From NCBI GenBank assembly GCA_949752735.1, contig OX457040.1, positions 4,009,583-4,073,582 on the forward strand: a stretch of 64,000 nt of DNA, given 5' to 3'. The notes below the pieces were generated by a model. The model made no database searches. It saw only the letters and a list, made by a program, of their open reading frames with translations, and had not been told where the DNA came from. This document shows positions 32,481-44,020 of this stretch, piece by piece; positions within the stretch are counted from its first letter, which is position 1, and each line of letters starts with the position of its first letter. Both the position numbers and the translations under genes were made by a program. Source of the DNA: Lumbricus terrestris. Its lineage: Eukaryota > Annelida > Clitellata > Crassiclitellata > Lumbricidae.

Positions 32481-35400
32481 AACTGCTGATATTGTTTCTT
32501 CTTCTCCAAAAGTGTATAGACATCTTCTGGTGGCAATGACCGTTGACGTCTTCTGACATTGCCATTGAAGCAAACAGCAATATTTCGATACAACTTCTTT
32601 GTGTGATTGACACTGCAAATACACAGCCGCAAGAGTATAATTGTAATAATAATATTTATGAAGTAGGAAAGCTACTCACATTCGTCGTCTTTCTTAATGG
32701 GACACCATAATCATCTGAATTTGAACTAACCAATCAATATACAAACTCAGTAACTCTGAGCGTGGACTCCGACGCAAAACAATAATAATAATAACTAATA
32801 TTTATCGTCCTATTACATGAATAATATTATAGGATTATAGGCCATCGTATTAAGATTTCCGGATCCTGAGCATGGCCTCCATGATCTTCTCTCTCCAGAA
32901 CCAATAACTGGATATTAACATAGGTCTCCTTCACATAATCTAGATATGCCACGCAGTAATTCGTTGATTGGAAATGGATTTATCACCAGAATTCTGTACA
33001 GTATATCATTTGCTTGACTGTAGAGTCTTAGCATTAACTTCATTCATCTTGTGATTTAATTTGTACATTCTATTACAAATTTATTACCTTGATGAATTAT
33101 TGTAATGTTTTTATGTGCCATTGTACGCTTGCAAGTTTTCTATGGTCAGCTCGCGGATGGATCGCGATCCAATGGTGCGCCAAACAAGAGAAACAAGGAC
33201 GAACTGAAGATGCATTTCGCAGTTTGCGGTCTAAGAAAGGAGTGCGCAGTTTGAGGCCGATGTGCTGGACAGAATCGGATGGGTCTGTGAGGGACAGGGT
33301 TTGAAAAGCGGATGATGGACAAGCGACGTATATGCTTACGCAAGGTTGTTATGGCGCAGTTAACCGGATGCAGCCACAACAAATGGCGGGTATACACCGT
33401 ACAGCTGTTCCTGTGTGACAGTTGTGATCGTGTGAGCGCTTCAAGGGTCGATCTATTCTCACACAGATGGAGTCACAGATGACGACGAGGTCCATGACGT
33501 TCGCAAGTGGAGTAATAAAGAGAATACTTACCTACATACACAATTCATTCAAACTCTCTGTATGTAGGAAGATGAGCGGTCCCTTGAGTTTGCCATGACT
33601 CGTCAAGTACTCTTCTTCTTAGCCTCGGATATGAATCGATTGCAATTAATTTGATTTGATTAAATTGATTTGATTTCATGTATTATAACGATGTTTTACG
33701 TCACATTGCGCGTTTGCAAGTAAAAAATGTGATTGTTGGATCCTCTAAGTTCGTAGAGGTTCCTATTTTGGAGTAGTAGTATTTTGTTCCATGCTCAGTC
33801 CTTTATTATTTTCTCCATACGACTGATCTCTGTTCTCGACTGAACCAAATCTTCGCTGATGATAATTATCTAAGCTTACATCAAATTCTCACACATTAGA
33901 CTGAGTCAAAACTGTGCGACAGATGAGTCTGGCTGTTGACGTCCTTTCATGAAAATGTCTTCAAATCGAATTTCCTTAGATCCTTGTCAGACTCATTGAA
34001 GTTAAAATGCCGGACAATTAAACTCCCTTATTAGGAAATGATGTATAACTATGATAGAAATGAACTGGACCAAAAAGAAAGGAAAGCTCTTAAGTACTGT
34101 AATATGCCGAGCAAATTTCTGTCCAGGGTAACGGCCTCAGTTGTCATAGACCCTGTCACGTCTGCTACATGCAGATCCTGTACGATGAGGTATGCTGGAT
34201 AAAACGAAAAGGGTATGGTCCAAGCCCTAATGAGTAGGATGATCCGCCAGTGATAATTATCTTCCATGCTATATTCCAAAGTTTATGTCATCATCCTGAT
34301 ACTAGTTTGTCGCTGGAACTGAGCCTGAAATAAAAAGCGTGAATTAAACACCTTTGCTGAGTGTTATTATAATGCTATAATAAACCCAGACTGCATTATT
34401 TTGATTGCTAGGTAGATGGAATTGGTATTTGTAATTGACAAAAGGTTGGTGCAAACGTAAGATGTCGTCAGAAGAACTGATTCTGCAGTGCTCGAAACGG
34501 CGACTATAATATGTAATCTCGTGATGCCAGTCTCTAGAGTTTACAAAACAGGGGGGCAACTTTAATCAGTCATATTTGTTAATGATATAGGTTATAATCG
34601 TTAAATAGCATTGTTAACCAACCAACCAATAATAATTCAATTCATTCAAACGCTCTATTCTCCGGAGTAAGAAGCGCATCTTCTGATCACTGAGGTGCCA
34701 TAGATATGAAGCGCCAGATATGTCGTTCTCTTAACCTCGGCGTAGGATGGCATGCAGGTGACCAGTCATCTCACTCACCTCTCACCGACAGTGTAGGGCC
34801 GTAGGCAGTGTCCTCATCATGGTTGTGTTGGCTAAATTAAACACCTTTTACATCGTTCATCATTACTTAAAAAAAGGCATCAGGTGTGGAAGGTATCATA
34901 GTCGCATCCCAGATTTTGGAGGCATTGTTCAAAGCGCAAATTTACGATAAAAGAAAATTACTATAAATGACGGACAAAAAACCACGAAATATCACATAAT
35001 GTACGCTGTCCACAAAAAGTCGTTGTCAGAGTAAAATAAGACAGCAACATAAGGACATTGGTTTCTGAATTATGCATGAATCACAAAAGAGAACGTTCTA
35101 CAAAACAGAGAACATTGAAGAAATAAAATCATATGCTTTTAAATTGTCGTCGATGTGTGAACTAGTTATCTTTTTCTTCATGATTCCAATGACAATGGTA
35201 ATTAATTAAAAAATTATAGCCTACAGAGGGGCGCTCGTATAGTCAGAGGGTTCTCGAGAGACTCTTAACACAAGTCAGTGCTGTCACTTCACAGACTATG
35301 ACAGTCTTAAGACGTTCCCAATACATGGGAGGAGTAGGAGATTGAGGAGCTAAAGCAGCAGTTAGTAGTGGGGAAACGACAGTTCTACTAGCTTTATTTG

Positions 35401-35489
35401 GATTATCTGGCGTGTATGTGTACGAATAAATGGACCAAAGTACAAGGAAAAAGGTCAAGGTCACGGCCAAGCTCAAGGCCATCGTTGTT
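32481..35489. other. Non-coding array sequence
   Basis: No gene is seen in about 3 kb. Boxes lie at 34343 (GAATTAAACACCTTTGCTGAG, followed by ATTATAATGCTATAATAAAC) and 34836. The GTCCAGGGTAACGGCCTC module is at 34118, and the CTCTCACCGACAGTGTAGG module at 34775. 33175-33320 is slightly GC-richer but shows no domain. Confidence 0.55.
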
Positions 35490-35700
35490 AGGTCACACTA
35501 TTCAGGGCATATTAATTAGGTCATATTAATTAGGTCACATTAATTGGGTCACGCTAATTAGCTAAATTAATTAGGTCATCATCATCAACAACCGAGGGAC
35601 CAATGCTCGATGCCGTTTAATTAGGTCCTAACAATTATATTAAATTAATTAATAATAATTATAATTTATTAATTATAGCAATTATTGCACCATAATTAGT
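35490..35700. repeat. Short AT-rich tandem repeat
   Basis: ATTAATTAGGTCA, with CATATTAATTAGGTCAC variants, recurs five to six times at about 17-bp spacing. The sequence then degenerates into TTAATTAATAATAATTATAA. Confidence 0.8.
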
Positions 35701-38065
35701 AGCACAAGCCCCACTCCGACCGGAAATGACTCATCGGAGGCGCCCCATGGCATCATGACAGCTGCATTGTCTTCCACTTCTCGGCACCCTCCCCTCCAAT
35801 TATTAAAATATCAATTCCTCACTCTTAAACTGAACCCTGCTTAGCCGCGCAAGGCCCACTCCAACCCTAAATGACTCATCCTATACTCTATCTCTCTACA
35901 GCACTCCAATCCTACAACACTAAGCAAAATATAGCAGCAAATATCCATTTTTCCTTTGCATTTCTTGTGAATATAAGAGTATTGAACCGTATATCAAGCG
36001 AACAGTATTTACCAATATAATTAATATAATATAAGAGAGCAATTAGACACCTTTAACAAAACCTGTTATAACGCCATAATATGCATCAGTAATGCAATTC
36101 GCCGTCTCGTTCATTGCCTTTTAAGGACATCTTCTTGTTGTTTTTGCACTGCACGAAGCAGAAAGGTATAATTGCGCAAAAGTAATTGCACAACGAAAGA
36201 AACGTATCTGTAAAAAAAAGGAAAAACAACGAAGAATCACAAGTGCACTTTATCCCAAAATAATCGTTACCAGAATAAAATAAGGCACAACATAAATAAT
36301 TGTTTTCTGAATTATGCACAAAATGACCGAGGGAACAATCTCCATGAACAGAGAATATTTAAAACAACTATTATAGCATACTTTCAAATTGGTCTCAACG
36401 TCATAATTTTACTTTACCTCGATACTCAAAATAACTGGTTTTAACCATGTTGCTGCAGTGTATAAATAAATGTATGGGGTTATCCGCGCGACGTGCGATG
36501 CGACATGGATAATGTGTTTCGACTCATCATTCATTAGGCTTACATGTCCCAGCCGGTTCGCGACTCCGTCGTGGTAAGATCAAGTAGCAGTGGGTTGATC
36601 AACCCAGCGTCACCATGATCTGATGTCCGTCTTCAATCCTTGACCTAAGAGCAACGTAGTCTGAATGGTTAATGCGACAACAATTCGCAATCACCCACTT
36701 CTGCCCTCAGCTGCTCGTTACGAACGTTGCCCGTGGGTTCCACGCGGAGGAGTGCAGCTGGACTTTAGAGGCAGATCCTGCAGCAGGGCAGGACGGCACC
36801 TCGACATTTATGTGAAATTCTCCCGACCAAAGGAGAACCACAACGAGACCATATCTCATTTCACACCATAATAAGAATGCAATAAAATCTATAAAAGATG
36901 TACTTTCAATAATAAAACATTATACTGTTACATAGAAATCGCTTGTCCTGGCCAATTTAATTACCAAGAGGTTGTAAAAGCAGAAGCGTGGCGTCAATAA
37001 TTCATCTTCTTATCGTAAAATCTGTAAATGCATTTGTAGCCTAATTAAACATTTACCCAACGCCACTCATAGACTCAGAATTGCTCTCGACCCAGGTTAG
37101 TTCTGTTACTGAAGAAATAAGACAGTCCTTATGCGTTCCCAAAACAGAGAAAATTATATCGAAAGCTGAGGAGGAGAAGGTGCAGTTCCTACGGATAATT
37201 AATCCATCTATATAAGATACTACCAAAGACAGTTTGCTAGAATAGGTTAAGAAAGGACGAAATTAACTTCACTGACTGTCACAAGATGTCGATAAGCAAC
37301 AGAAAAATCAAGGATTATTCGCTGAGTGTAAAATAAAATCAGCATTGATGTCTTCGGCTGTGTCGATGCAGAAGAAACGCTAACTTAAAAGTGTAATTGA
37401 ACACCTTTAATAAAGTTCGCTATGATGCTATTAATGTTAAGCTGCAGTAACGTACAAATCAACTTCTGCCCTCTGCTGATAAACTGTGTTATAATAATTA
37501 TTATGTCAAACAAATTTTGCAACGACCTCTGTTGTCATATTAAGATATCGTTAAACTATTTGACGCCTTACGGTTGTGGTCAAGAATTCTGTTAATCATC
37601 ATAGTCAAACAAGACTATTAACCAGCCAACATGGAGGGCGACACTGCTGGTCTTTGCTGTCACAAAATGTTGTTAAACTGTAAATAACCCGTCAACGCAT
37701 GGACTCTGACGTTGCAAGTCCCAAACCTGGATGAATGGATCCTGTTGGTCTTTCTTATTACAGTGTCGTTAAACGAAAACTACGACCACTATTGACATAG
37801 TTAATAGTTGCCTTATGGAGTAGGCCTATAATATTATTGTACAAAGAAGTAAATCGTTGAAAATTGTTTTGAACGAAGAAAGAAAAAAATTGTTGAAAGA
37901 CAAAAAGTTAACTTGGAATAATGACCAGGTTAAAATTAAGCACCTCTAAAAAAGAAGTATCCAAATCTATAAAAGTGAAAAAATGCGAAACTTTTAGATT
38001 AAGTAGAAAACAGTCACTCTCAATCAGTTAAACATTATCGTCAATTGGATTTGCATTATCCAAGT
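35701..38065. other. Non-coding array sequence
   Basis: No gene is seen. 35700-35900 has two related CCCACTCC...AAATGACTCATC phrases. Boxes lie at 36042 (with AACCTGTTATAACGCCATAA downstream), 37396 and 37936. Box-like TGTCGTTAAAC phrases occur at 37550-37765. A 68-codon open frame at 36665 has no recognisable content. Confidence 0.55.
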
Positions 38066-38244
38066 TAGGTTGTCCTTCATGCCTCTCTCCCAATATTGTC
38101 TTCAATCAGGCAAGGTGGTCCAGCTGCTTCAAGATGTCAATGCTATGGAGCAGACCGAACCGGATGAAGTTCGGTAACGTGACACGAGACAGACTCAGAC
38201 AGAGAGTGGCGTCGGATTCCTATGAGCGTTGAGCCCAAGGTTAT

Positions 38245-38321
<77 letters not shown>

Positions 38322-38336
38322 ATGGTGATGGTGATG

Positions 38337-38417
<81 letters not shown>
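38066..38417 (+). mobile_element. Repeat family G, copy 3 (3' part), expanded into a long (TGA)n tract
   Basis: It shares TTGTCCTTCATGCCTCTC, CAGCTGCTTCAAGATGT and CAGAGAGTGGCGTCGGA with copies 1 and 2. The terminal triplet run (38244-38417) is about 170 bp, with a central GGT/GAT variant block. Homopolymeric His, Ser, Asp, Met or Ile frames here are artefacts. Confidence 0.8.
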
Positions 38418-38418
<1 letters not shown>

Positions 38419-39423
38419 GTTGGCTGCAACACAAAGAAGGTTTAAATCAGGATCTAATTTAATCAGCATTTGCTTATCTCCCATTATCGTATTTGTAATT
38501 GTAATGGCAATTAGGATTTATGAAGCAACGAACGGGAATTTAGCGACACAGGAGATTAGGTGATCTCTTAGCAAATAAAACGGTTAAAATGAAATAAAAT
38601 AAAACAAAACAAATTCTCGCCCTCACCCTAACAGTTTTAGACTAGGGATAAAGACGACTGAAGAGCTGAAGCCTCTCACGAATATAGATTCAGTCATAGA
38701 GGATCCAACACGAGCAAAGCGTCTTGATTGGCCAGTGATCTAAAACTCAAAATGACGTCAAAGGCCAAAGCGGTTACTGAATGTCGTTGAACATTAGAAA
38801 TAAAATCGTCATTGTAGTTGAACTTTTTACATATCGTCACTCATCTATCCAGAGGAGCATTGGATGGATTGCTGATTATTAGTTGAGTTGTTACTTACCT
38901 TGATGGGATGGATATCAAAATTAATGGGGTTGTTACTTACGGTGATGCATCGTGGATCGACGCCAACGAAACCATCGACCGCAAGATGTCGTTTATCGCT
39001 GGTAACAACGTAAAGTGTAAGACTGAATTATACACCTTTAATAAGAAGTTTCACTTTATTATAATAATCATCTGTCAAACGGCGTTATAGTTTTAGTCTC
39101 ACGTTATGAGCTAGGAGAAAAAAATAGAGCTAGGCCCAGTGCCAGTCCCAAGCCTGGATAAAGGAGGAGGAGGGCGTCGCTAATGGTCTTTGTTACCACA
39201 CAGTGACGTTAAACTGCAATAACAACAACATAGGCCCAAGACAAGTCATAAGCAGAGAGTCAAGGCAAAAGTTTTGAGGTTTTGTGTACATTCTTAAGAC
39301 TAAGACAGATGAAAGGCTGTTCGAATTACAAATGAAGTGGGTTATTTATTGTAGGCTAAGTATGTCCACCGCAACAAGTAGTACAAAATGTTTAACAATA
39401 ATTGTTAAGAGTCAAATGCCAAT
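38418..39423. other. Non-coding array sequence
   Basis: No gene is seen. CAAGATGTCGTTTATCGC at 38981 precedes GAATTATACACCTTTAATAAG at 39025 by about 45 bp. The module with GTGCCAGTCCCAAGCCTGG is at 39138-39225. Confidence 0.6.
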
Positions 39424-39641
39424 TTGTTTGTATGTGCACTTGTTTTAGCGCCCCTTCAAGCTCTCGCTACTCAGAGGCGCTCCCGAATGCAGAGCGGGCA
39501 CTGCATTGGAGTTTCACGCCGAAGCGCTGAGCAATTGTGGGTGAAGGACTTGCCCAAGGTCCTTACGCGGCGAGGTGGATTCGAACCAAGGACCTTCCGG
39601 CTTCAAGGCAACGACGCCACCACTACACCACCGCGCCCCAC
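39424..39641 (-). mobile_element. tRNA-SINE-1 copy
   Basis: The minus-strand head is GGGGCGCGGTGGTGTAGTGG, then GGTTCGAATCCACCTC. The 3' end on this strand is GGCGCTAAAACAAGTGC followed by ACATACAAACAAA. It is well preserved. Confidence 0.9.
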
Positions 39642-39642
39642 A

Positions 39643-40396
39643 ATGTAAACATATCTCAGAGGGTGGATCCAGATAGGAAGGCATAAAAAATTAAATTTAA
39701 TGTGCATAACAGACAGTAATGAAACAATAGCTGTTAATAACCTAGGTCACATAAATAAGGAAATCGATAAGCGGGATAAATTTGTTCACCACATCAAGTA
39801 GTACATGTACAAAATGTTTACAGTAATTTTTAGCAGCAAATTGTCAAAGTAATCATTTGCTTCAGAACGAAGATCTAGACAGGGAGGTCACAATATAATT
39901 TTGAACAACACAGATAGCAATGAAGCATAGCTAACAGTTATAATAACTAATACATAAAAAAATTATTACGATGAAGAAACTGCTGGACTGTGTGCATTAT
40001 AACATGAATTTAGTCAATTTCAATGATGATTGGCATGGAGAGATATTAAAATTAACGCCTCCGGTGTACTTTATATAGGCTCTGGTTATCCAGTTTCACA
40101 GGTGTCTAAGAAGATGTTTAACAATGAATGTTAACAGCCAAATGCCAATGTAAACATATATCTCAGAAGGTGGATCCAGATAGGAAGGCATAAAAAATAT
40201 AATTTAATGGGCATAACAGACAGTAATGAAACAATAGCTGTTAATAATCTAGGTCAAATAAATAAGGAAATCGATCAGCGGGATAAATTTGTTCACCGCA
40301 TCAAGTAGTACAAAATGTTTACAGTAATTTTTGTCAGCCAATTGTCAAAGTAATCATTTGCTTCAGAACGAAGATCTAGACAGGGAGGCCACAATA
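39643..40396. repeat. Direct repeat, 250 bp, period about 504 bp
   Basis: 39643-39893 and 40147-40396 share GGTGGATCCAGATAGGAAGG, AAATCGAT(A/C)AGCGGGATA and CAGAACGAAGATCTAGACAG. They diverge exactly after CACAATA: copy 1 continues TAATTTTGAAC and copy 2 continues AGGAGAGAAAAATGGCG, which I take as the LINE 5' end. Confidence 0.85.
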
Positions 40397-40974
40397 AGGA
40401 GAGAAAAATGGCGTCGCGTCGGTCATGATCGCGTGGTCGTAGTTTTAAGAAGTCTTTTAAAGTCGTAAATCGTTGATTCTGGAGAGTGAACTTTGCGAAC
40501 TATATCGTTTTACGGATTTTTCATGGATTCATGATCGCTGGATGGAAATTACATGAGAAGAAACTGAGTAGAAAATACGGAGAAGTAACTGAAATCGTAA
40601 TCTGTATTTACGAGAAGTTAGTTTTCGCGCCTGTTTGGCGGGAATTTAAAATTATTCGAAAAGTGCGATATGATCCATGGCCTGCCATGAGGTCCAGTAT
40701 GCACTTTGGTGTTGGGGGAGTTTCTCACTTCCAATCAGTCAGTGGGTCCCTGGACATGAAAAATCACCGAGGTGCTTGTCCACCATGACGTCACGAATGG
40801 CGCAATTGCAAAATCCAATATGGCCGCCACCGGCCATATTGGAAAATTAGTCTTTATTATTTCTTGCACGATATGCAAGTGTAATAACTCTAATATTACT
40901 AATTCAGGTATGTAGAATTCATTTCTGATATTTAATTTGTCATACGGGGTCATCTGAAGGTCATACGGGCATTT

Positions 40975-41270
40975 TCAAGGTCATTTAATACATTTTTTTC
41001 ATTTATCACAGCATATGCACGTGTAATACCTCAAATAATACTGATTCTAACATGCAGAATTCATTTATGATATTGTTTTTGTCATCCGGGGTCATCTGAA
41101 GGTCATAGGGTCAACTTCAAGGTCATTCTTTAATTTCTTCATTACTCACATCATGTGCACGTGTAATACCTGAAATGTTACCCATTCAGATATGTCGAAT
41201 TCATTTAGGCTATGATACTGTTTTTGTCATCCCGGGTCATCTGAAGGCTATAAGGTCATTGTCAAGGTCA
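40975..41270 (+). promoter_or_regulatory. Three TCAAGGTCA nuclear-receptor-type sites
   Basis: TCAAGGTCA occurs at 40975-40983, 41117-41125 and 41262-41270, once per tandem unit. The mirror sites on the other arm are 44432-44440, 44290-44298 and 44145-44153. This is the extended half-site bound by monomeric orphan receptors of the ERR and FTZ-F1/SF-1 groups (established knowledge). Whether it is bound here is unknown. Confidence 0.55.
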
Positions 41271-41394
41271 TTGTGTTGCATCAATGATGCGGATTATAAC
41301 TTGAATGAATGCAACAGTATAAAGGTGTTATAACTTTAATCAAGCAACTTTAGTCAGCTAATTATGTCATGTTATAAGTCGATGCTGCCTTATG

Positions 41395-42102
41395 TCATTT
41401 TTCAGTGTTTTTACAGGAAGAGTTCTTTGTCTTCCCATGACAATATATCACGCAGAAATTTGAGGCAGCGCGACAACCACAGCGTAGAGTGTTACACTTT
41501 CCAGCACACTTGCATATTGTGAGCAGACTTCGCGGTAAAGGAAGCAGACATTTCGATGGAAGCAGTGCACCAAAGTGTTCCTTCCATCCGTGATGTAATG
41601 GCTCTAGTTCTGCACCGCGTTCATTGTTTGTTGCAAGTAGTTGGCATGCTCTGTGCACCAGGAAGGCCCCTCGCTGGATGTGGCCTCTGATCTCGCTGCT
41701 TGTAGGAGGAAGAGCGTCAATTCCGACTGTGGATGTGATATAGTTTTCTAGTCTCAGCTGGTCGAACGTCTCACATGTTGTATTTGACCTTGCTCCTGCC
41801 CAGACACGTACCAAGTACTTCTCTGCTAATTCTGCATCTTGTTCTAACAGCGTGTCTGTCTCTCCAAAGTTTGTCAGATACTGTACTGGGTCGCAGGCTA
41901 AAGCTGCATGTTTCGATCCCACCTTACTCATGCAGTCGTCTCCTGTCAACACATGTGCCTTGATGACTGCTTTGGCCAGGGATGCTCCAAGTTCAGATAC
42001 CGCTTGATGAAGTGGAAGCATTCGCCGATGTTCACCAGTGCCATACTGCTGCCACATCTCCTGCAACCCCAGGTCAATGAAGTATGGTGTGTAGTGTAGC
42101 AA
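41395..42102 (-). pseudogene. C-terminal copy of the PIN-like/CXC protein in the left arm
   Basis: It encodes the last 236 residues of the protein at 42137-44020 with one difference noticed. It runs from the LLHYTPYFIDLGLQEMW region through HVLTGDDCMSKVGSK to the Cys-rich end (CKCAGKCNTLRCGC). Upstream the frame extends a few codons to the arm boundary (HDTDTFAV) and then meets TAG. It has no ATG at its start and lacks the N-terminal 380 residues. It is thus a duplicated gene end and probably not translated alone. Confidence 0.85.
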
Positions 42103-42136
42103 TACTGCGAAAGTGTCCGTGTCATGCTAATTTTCT

Positions 42137-44020
42137 TTGTTCCACGAGATTGGGTCTATCACTAGCCTCCTGAACATTCTAACTTCGAACCAATCCATGA
42201 GTCATACAGAGTGCCATCTACAGCATGCATTGAGCACAACTCGCCGTCTCACATTCAACCACAACGTGTCGAAGCTCTTAGACTTCGTGCTAGAGCGGCA
42301 GAATCCATACTTGGTGACAATCAATGTATCCACCGTTCCGTTACACAATCTGCTGACAAAAGTAGCTGCTGACCGAGCAGTCGCAAAGCGTCTGCTCAAC
42401 TTTCTAGAGGATGGCAAGGATGCCTACCGCTCGTACAGACGGGATCGCTTAGTAGAAAAGACAAAGAAAATTAGCATGACCATATCGAAGTCGAAACTGC
42501 CACGATTCACCGACCAGCCTCAGAAGACAGCATCAACAATGGAAACGGAGAAGAATGAACTGTCATCCAAGGACATATCAGAGGCACATAGGAACATGGA
42601 CATTGCTAAAGAACGGGGTATGGACATCAGGCAGATACTTTCACACAACTTGGTCTCAGCGTCTCCATTATTTGATGGCGATATTCCAGCTCACACCAAC
42701 AAGTCGCTACTTGTGGGAGAGATTGAGCCTAAACTTGACCTCACCAAATGGTGCCAGGAGTCTAATCTTGATACTCATGTTGTGGTAGATTTTATGTCTA
42801 GGATTCGGCAGTTGCCGCTCACACAATTTCCAAACATTGGTAGGATCATCGACGCCGTCATAAGCTCTGCTTCAACCCTCTGCCAAAACGTGAAGTATGT
42901 CCATCTGGTACTCGACTCTTACATTGAGATGTCTCTTAAGGAAGGGGAGCGCATGCGGCGTGCTGACTCAACATCAGGCATCGCAATTATCGGCATGAAC
43001 AGAGACACGCCAATTCCTCATCAACTGGAAAAGTTCTGGGCATCGATGGAAAACAAGCGAAACCTGCAGCTTCTGGTGAGAGATATTGCTAGCAATCGAG
43101 AATATGGCAATGTAACAGTCATTGCTAGCTCTCTTGTTTCTGAAGATGAAGCACTTCCCGCAATGTCGACTGGCGGAGAAGAGATCCCAGACCTGTTGAA
43201 CTGGATCGAGGAGGCGGATGCCAGGCTGGTGGTGCACGTAGACTGGGCTGTTCGTGTGCAACGGTGCAAGAGACTTGTCGTAGTCTCAAACGACACGGAC
43301 ACTTTCGCAGTATTGCTACACTACACACCATACTTCATTGACCTGGGGTTGCAGGAGATGTGGCAGCAGTATGGCACTGGTGAACATCGGCGAATGCTTC
43401 CACTTCATCAAGCGGTATCTGAACTTGGAGCATCCCTGGCCAAAGCAGTCATCAAGGCACATGTGTTGACAGGAGACGACTGCATGAGTAAGGTGGGATC
43501 GAAACATGCAGCTTTAGCCTGCGACCCAGTACAGTATCTGACAAACTTTGGAGAGACAGACACGCTGTTAGAACAAGATGCAGAATTAGCAGAGAAGTAC
43601 TTGGTACGTGTCTGGGCAGGAGCAAGGTCAAATACAACATGTGAGACGTTCGACCAGCTGAGACTAGGAAACTATATCACATCCACAGTCGGAATTGACG
43701 CTCTTCCTCCTACAAGCAGCGAGATCAGAGGCCACATCCAGCGAGGGGCCTTCCTGGTGCACAGAGCATGCCAACTACTTGCAACAAACAATGAACGCGG
43801 TGCAGAACTAGAGCCATTACATCACGGATGGAAGGAACACTTTGGTGCACTGCTTCCATCGAAATGTCTGCTTCCTTTACCGCGAAGTCTGCTCACAATA
43901 TGCAAGTGTGCTGGAAAGTGTAACACTCTACGCTGTGGTTGTCGCGCTGCCTCAAATTTCTGCGTGATATATTGTCATGGGAAGACAAAGAACTCTTCCT
44001 GTAAAAACACTGAAAAATGA
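42137..44020 (+). CDS. 5'-truncated PIN-like/CXC multicopy-family protein
   Basis: An open frame of about 627 codons, with no in-frame ATG until about residue 21 and a TAA just upstream at 42128; the true N-terminus was probably cut off at the arm junction (42123/42124). Residues 250-270 hold VHLVLDSYIEMSLKEGERMR. At about 350-395, GEEIPDLLNWIEEADARLV precedes VVVSNDTDTFAVLLHY; the acidic Asp-Thr-Asp strand resembles FEN1/PIN-type nucleases (inference). HVLTGDDCMSKVGSK follows at about 437. Residues 589-623 form a Cys cluster, C-x-C-x3-C-x4-C-x-C-x6-C-x3-C, like a tesmin/TSO1 CXC domain, which binds zinc and DNA in known proteins. I recall similar multicopy proteins in invertebrate genomes without an established role. 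The second half lies inside the right arm. A new N-terminus, if any, would come from read-through of the LINE. Confidence 0.75.
   Translation: MFHEIGSITSLLNILTSNQSMSHTECHLQHALSTTRRLTFNHNVSKLLDFVLERQNPYLVTINVSTVPLHNLLTKVAADRAVAKRLLNFLEDGKDAYRSYRRDRLVEKTKKISMTISKSKLPRFTDQPQKTASTMETEKNELSSKDISEAHRNMDIAKERGMDIRQILSHNLVSASPLFDGDIPAHTNKSLLVGEIEPKLDLTKWCQESNLDTHVVVDFMSRIRQLPLTQFPNIGRIIDAVISSASTLCQNVKYVHLVLDSYIEMSLKEGERMRRADSTSGIAIIGMNRDTPIPHQLEKFWASMENKRNLQLLVRDIASNREYGNVTVIASSLVSEDEALPAMSTGGEEIPDLLNWIEEADARLVVHVDWAVRVQRCKRLVVVSNDTDTFAVLLHYTPYFIDLGLQEMWQQYGTGEHRRMLPLHQAVSELGASLAKAVIKAHVLTGDDCMSKVGSKHAALACDPVQYLTNFGETDTLLEQDAELAEKYLVRVWAGARSNTTCETFDQLRLGNYITSTVGIDALPPTSSEIRGHIQRGAFLVHRACQLLATNNERGAELEPLHHGWKEHFGALLPSKCLLPLPRSLLTICKCAGKCNTLRCGCRAASNFCVIYCHGKTKNSSCKNTEK

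Larger units (their letters stand above)
40678..42123 (-). repeat. Left arm of a 1446-bp near-perfect inverted repeat
   Basis: Every position x here pairs with 85415 minus x in the right arm (43292-44737), without any indel that I could detect. I saw only a handful of substitutions; one changes Glu to Gly in the coding part (RLENYI versus RLGNYI). The arm contains the C-terminal coding region of the PIN-like/CXC protein in minus orientation, plus about 720 bp of 3' flank made of tandem units of about 125-130 bp. Confidence 0.95.

Noticed and set aside
38143..38563. Long poly-His/Ser/Asp/Met frames
   Set aside because: Pure consequence of the (GAT)n tract; the same applies at 55772-56186 and 61040-61298.
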